Source of the DNA: an uncultured Maribacter sp.
Lineage (GTDB): Bacteria; Bacteroidota; Bacteroidia; Flavobacteriales; Flavobacteriaceae
Reading direction: 5' to 3'
DNA: 7,778 nt
NCBI GenBank assembly: GCA_905479535.1
Contig: CAJQMW010000103.1
Coordinates: 1 to 7,778 of the forward strand
The notes beneath the pieces are model-generated. The model was not told the origin of the DNA, made no database searches, and saw only the letters and a program-made list of their open reading frames with translations. Within the stretch, counting starts at the first letter, position 1. Every line of letters begins with the position of its first letter. Below, in pieces: positions 5,562 to 7,778 of this stretch. Position numbers and translations under genes: made by a program.

Positions 5562-6233
5562 TTAGGACAACTCTTCGGCTACCATTTGATTTTTAGAAAC
5601 ACCAAGTTCATTTAAATCGGATTGAAGTGATTTCATCATTGGGGGTGGTCCGCAGAGGTAAAATTTACCGTCCATATCTAATACATGCTCTTTTAAGAAC
5701 GCTGTATCAATATGACCATGTGGGAATTTGCTACTATGTTCGTCCGAAAGTATATTGATAAAATCTTTTCCCAACCATTTTTCAAACTGCGATTGCAGAA
5801 TAATATCCCGTTCCCTTTTGTTCCCAAACAATAACCTGTTTCCCGTTAACTGATTTTTCTGTGCTAAATCCTTGATGATGGCGATAAAGGGAGTTACTCC
5901 TGCCCCACCCGCTAAAAACACTCCAGGACCTTGGTAAGATATGGTGCCCCACGGATCTTCCAATATTAAATCATCACCCTGTTCAAAAGTCCTAAGCATG
6001 TCCGTTACCCCATCATGTCCGGGGTAAACTTTTATCGTAAATTGTAAAAAGCCATCTCCCGGTAGACTGGTAAACGTGAATGGTCTTTTCTCTTCGCGCC
6101 ATCCGTCTTTATCCAAAGCTACCTCGGTGGCTTGGCCCGGCGTAAAATCGAAATTAGCCGGCCTTTGTGTTTGTATTTGCAATACGTTATGGGTTATAAA
6201 CCCTATTTCTTGAATCTTTACTTGATGTGACAT
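5562..6233 (-). CDS. FAD/NAD(P)-binding ferredoxin (flavodoxin) reductase-like oxidoreductase
   Basis: This 223-residue soluble protein of the ferredoxin-NADP reductase superfamily moves electrons between NAD(P)H and FAD. The FAD domain comes first, with RPFTFTS (50-56), the flavin-binding RxYS/T-type motif. GGAGVTPF (109-116) begins the nucleotide domain and YLCGPPPMM (192-200) lies near its end, where NAD(P)H and the flavin meet. No plant-type 2Fe-2S domain is attached at either end (the protein stops at EELS), so it must pass electrons to a separate partner or reduce a small molecule. The start is ATG at 6233, 27 bases after the stop of the SDR gene, which makes it the last gene of the run. 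The partner is not visible. The neighbours (ene-reductase, OsmC) suggest a role in redox stress. Confidence 0.88.
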   Translation of the reverse strand: MSHQVKIQEIGFITHNVLQIQTQRPANFDFTPGQATEVALDKDGWREEKRPFTFTSLPGDGFLQFTIKVYPGHDGVTDMLRTFEQGDDLILEDPWGTISYQGPGVFLAGGAGVTPFIAIIKDLAQKNQLTGNRLLFGNKRERDIILQSQFEKWLGKDFINILSDEHSSKFPHGHIDTAFLKEHVLDMDGKFYLCGPPPMMKSLQSDLNELGVSKNQMVAEELS

Positions 6234-6260
6234 TTATCTTTATGCTTTATTTTACGAATA

Positions 6261-6893
6261 CTATTTTTCAAAGGTGTCCAAGGCTTTGCCTATCAATACC
6301 TCCCCTGATAAAATTTCAAAGGTTTGGTTATGAATGGTATCGTCGTGTATCGTTCTTGTCAATACTTGGGCTACATCATCCCTACTAATGGAACCCTGTT
6401 GTTGCAATGATTTTCCAATAGCGATTTTACCTTCTCCCTTTTCATTGGTTAAGGACCCTGGTCTAACTATGGCATAGGGTAAATTGCTAGATTTAAGATA
6501 TTCATCGGCATTGTGCTTTGCCTTTAGATATTCTTTAAGTTCTTCAGCTTTCTCGGGCTCGCCCGCCCCCATGGAGCTTAACATCACAAATTTTTTAATC
6601 GACTTATTTTTGGATGCATCAATCATTTTTTTAGCCCCTTCTTGGTCAACTTCTACCACCTTTTTACCTCCGGAACCGGCTGCAAAGATGACTTTGTCAA
6701 TATTTTCTACCGTATGGGTCACGTCTTTCTCTAAATCACCCAGTACCGTTTTGACCTGTTTAGCCGCAAATTCCTGTGTTTGGCCCTCTTTCCTTACCAT
6801 GGCAACAGGCTCAAAATATTGAGAGGATTTAAGTAAATCAACCACTTTTTTTCCTGTTGTACCGGTGGCTCCTACTACTAATACGTTTTCCAT
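6261..6893 (-). CDS. NAD(P)-binding Rossmann-fold oxidoreductase (atypical SDR)
   Basis: This 210-residue single-domain protein opens with the dinucleotide-binding GATGTTGK (8-15) directly after the first beta strand. DKVIFAAGSGG (66-76), KFVMLSSMGAG (101-111) and LPYAIVRPGSL (138-148) follow the atypical SDR pattern of YwnB/YhfK-like NAD(P)H-binding proteins. Y122 and K126 form a YxxxK arrangement. S106 and S107 lie in the usual serine strand, so catalysis is possible, but many relatives are poorly characterised. It is cytoplasmic, with no membrane segment. Its ATG at 6893 follows the OsmC stop by only 2 bases (TAACAATG), which indicates translational coupling. The substrate is unknown. The context suggests quinone, carbonyl or NADPH-linked redox chemistry. 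Confidence 0.87.
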   Translation of the reverse strand: MENVLVVGATGTTGKKVVDLLKSSQYFEPVAMVRKEGQTQEFAAKQVKTVLGDLEKDVTHTVENIDKVIFAAGSGGKKVVEVDQEGAKKMIDASKNKSIKKFVMLSSMGAGEPEKAEELKEYLKAKHNADEYLKSSNLPYAIVRPGSLTNEKGEGKIAIGKSLQQQGSISRDDVAQVLTRTIHDDTIHNQTFEILSGEVLIGKALDTFEK

Positions 6894-6895
6894 TG

Positions 6896-7318
6896 TTATT
6901 TGTTGAGCGTTACTTTAAGTTGTATGTCCGCCTTTAAGAGTTTAGATACGGGACAAACTTCTTTTGCCTTATGGGCAATTTGTTGAAACTGCTCAGCATC
7001 TATATTGGGTATGTCCCCTTTTAGGTCAAAATCAATTGTTGTGATTTCCCCGTCTTCAAAAGAGACGGATGCAGCAATATCTAAACTATCCGGCTTAAAT
7101 CCGTCCTCACCCAATAAAAAACTTAACTGCATTGCAAAACAGCCGGCATGTGCCGCACCTATCAGCTCTTCAGGATTGGTGCCTTTTTCTCCATCCTCAA
7201 ATCGTGTATGAAAAGAGTATTGGGTTTTATTTAAAACCCCGCTCCCGGTAGTTAATGTTCCTTTTCCTTCCTTCCCTGAACCCTTCCATTGGGCTTGTGC
7301 TTTTCTTGTAAATTTCAT
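6896..7318 (-). CDS. osmC: OsmC family organic hydroperoxide/thiol peroxidase
   Basis: OsmC proteins reduce organic hydroperoxides with a pair of cysteines, as dimers in the cytoplasm. This 140-residue protein has the peroxidatic Cys60 in GAAHAGCFAMQLS and the resolving Cys122 in EVCPVSKLLKA. TRFEDGEKGTNPEELIGAAHAGC (38-60) carries the usual Arg39 and Glu51/Glu52. The layout and wording follow the OsmC branch (SGVLN, TRFE..GTNPEELIGAAHA, CPVS.LLKA) rather than Ohr. Length is normal. The start is ATG at 7318, 25 bases after the stop of the old yellow enzyme gene, and its own stop is 2 bases from the next start. It is likely part of a four-gene redox operon. No promoter was seen in the short upstream gap, so it should be expressed from further upstream. 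Confidence 0.93.
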   Translation of the reverse strand: MKFTRKAQAQWKGSGKEGKGTLTTGSGVLNKTQYSFHTRFEDGEKGTNPEELIGAAHAGCFAMQLSFLLGEDGFKPDSLDIAASVSFEDGEITTIDFDLKGDIPNIDAEQFQQIAHKAKEVCPVSKLLKADIQLKVTLNK

Positions 7319-7343
7319 GTTGTGTCTTTTTTATATTATTAAA

Positions 7344-7778
7344 TTATGCTTCTTGCTTTACGCTTGCCTTCGGATAATCTGTGTATCCTTCAGGACCGGT
7401 TGTATAGAAAGTATCCTTGTCCCAATCAGCCAGTTCCAAATTGTTTTCGAAGCGTTCTACCAAATCTGGGTTGGACACGTATAGCTTTCCAAAAGATACC
7501 AAGTCGGCGTTTCCAGAAGTAATAACCTCATTCCCGGATTCTTGGTCAAACCCGGAATTGATCATCAGCGTACCGTTATATAAGGGCCTAAAATGTTTAG
7601 CGATTTCCGTGACCGCATAAGGAATATCGGAAACGTCCGTAAAAGGTTCCGATAAGTGTATATAGGCCAAATTGTAATCGTTCAGTTTTTTAATGACATA
7701 TTCAAAAGTAGGAATCGTGTCTTCATCCATCGTCATTCCAAAAACTCCATTAAGTGACGGATTAAAACGTGCCCCAAT
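7344..7778 (-). CDS. Old yellow enzyme family alkene reductase (C-terminal part, runs off window)
   Basis: The visible 144 codons are open to the right edge, so the N-terminal part lies outside. The ATG at 7736 is internal; the frame continues upstream with IGARFNPSLNGVFG. Family features of NADH:flavin oxidoreductases of the NemA/OYE group are clear: a strand ending in YIHLSEP, then GTLMINSGFD, the FMN-phosphate-binding stretch NADLVSFGKLYVSNPDLVERF, and the terminal FYTTGPEGYTDYP motif. These FMN enzymes reduce activated C=C bonds (enals, enones, maleimides, nitro compounds) with NAD(P)H. The phosphate-binding arginine often seen in FGR is a lysine here, a conservative change. The stop at 7344 is 25 bases before OsmC, so this is the most upstream visible gene of the redox operon. 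Confidence 0.9.
   Translation of the reverse strand: MGARFNPSLNGVFGMTMDEDTIPTFEYVIKKLNDYNLAYIHLSEPFTDVSDIPYAVTEIAKHFRPLYNGTLMINSGFDQESGNEVITSGNADLVSFGKLYVSNPDLVERFENNLELADWDKDTFYTTGPEGYTDYPKASVKQEA

Noticed and set aside
6484..6822. Plus-strand open frame of 112 codons
   Set aside because: It is antisense to the well-supported SDR gene, with no motif or plausible start context.
7344..7736. Short separate protein starting at ATG 7736
   Set aside because: The frame stays open to the window edge with old yellow enzyme sequence, so 7736 is an internal methionine of a partial gene.

Overview
The window looks like chromosomal DNA of a flavobacterium (phylum Bacteroidota). Four observations support this. 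Base composition is AT-rich. Starts are preceded by A/T-rich leaders rather than strong Shine-Dalgarno sequences. Several upstream regions carry the Bacteroidota -7 box TAnnTTTG. The encoded proteins (a 286-residue sigma factor beginning MRQLKITKQ, a FabD, CIA30, DoxX-like proteins) read like flavobacterial family members. Genus and species cannot be fixed from the sequence alone. No tRNA, rRNA, CRISPR, transposase or phage gene was seen.

Layout from left to right. (1) 1-780, minus: the N-terminal 260 codons of an exported PQQ-type beta-propeller protein, running off the left edge. (2) 781-1144: a non-coding gap with an inverted repeat and a good -7 box. (3) 1145-1741, minus: a 2H phosphoesterase (2'-5' RNA ligase-like). 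(4) 1868-2743, minus: a FabD-type malonyltransferase with several altered signature residues. (5) 3030-3890, plus: a primary-type (RpoD/SigA-like) sigma factor divergent from fabD, closed by a strong intrinsic terminator. (6) 4073-4420, plus, and 4427-4795, minus: two convergent DoxX-like membrane proteins only 6 bases apart. (7) 4828-5328, minus: a CIA30-family protein just upstream of the second DoxX gene and probably co-transcribed with it. (8) 5562-7778, minus: a compact run in the order old yellow enzyme (partial), OsmC, NAD(P)-binding SDR, ferredoxin/flavodoxin-reductase-like protein.

How the genes work together. The right-hand run joins an ene-reductase, a thiol peroxidase, an NAD(P)-binding protein and a flavin reductase with gaps of 25, 2 and 27 bases. 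It reads as an operon for handling electrophiles and peroxides. The adjoining CIA30-DoxX pair may be functionally related but has its own candidate promoter. The central fabD/sigma pair is divergent, and both proteins depart from the consensus of the housekeeping versions, so both may be second copies. I found no convincing wholly new defence or mobile system. The best leads are the altered FabD, the second-copy sigma factor, and the CIA30 gene, whose signal peptide seems to have lost its start codon.
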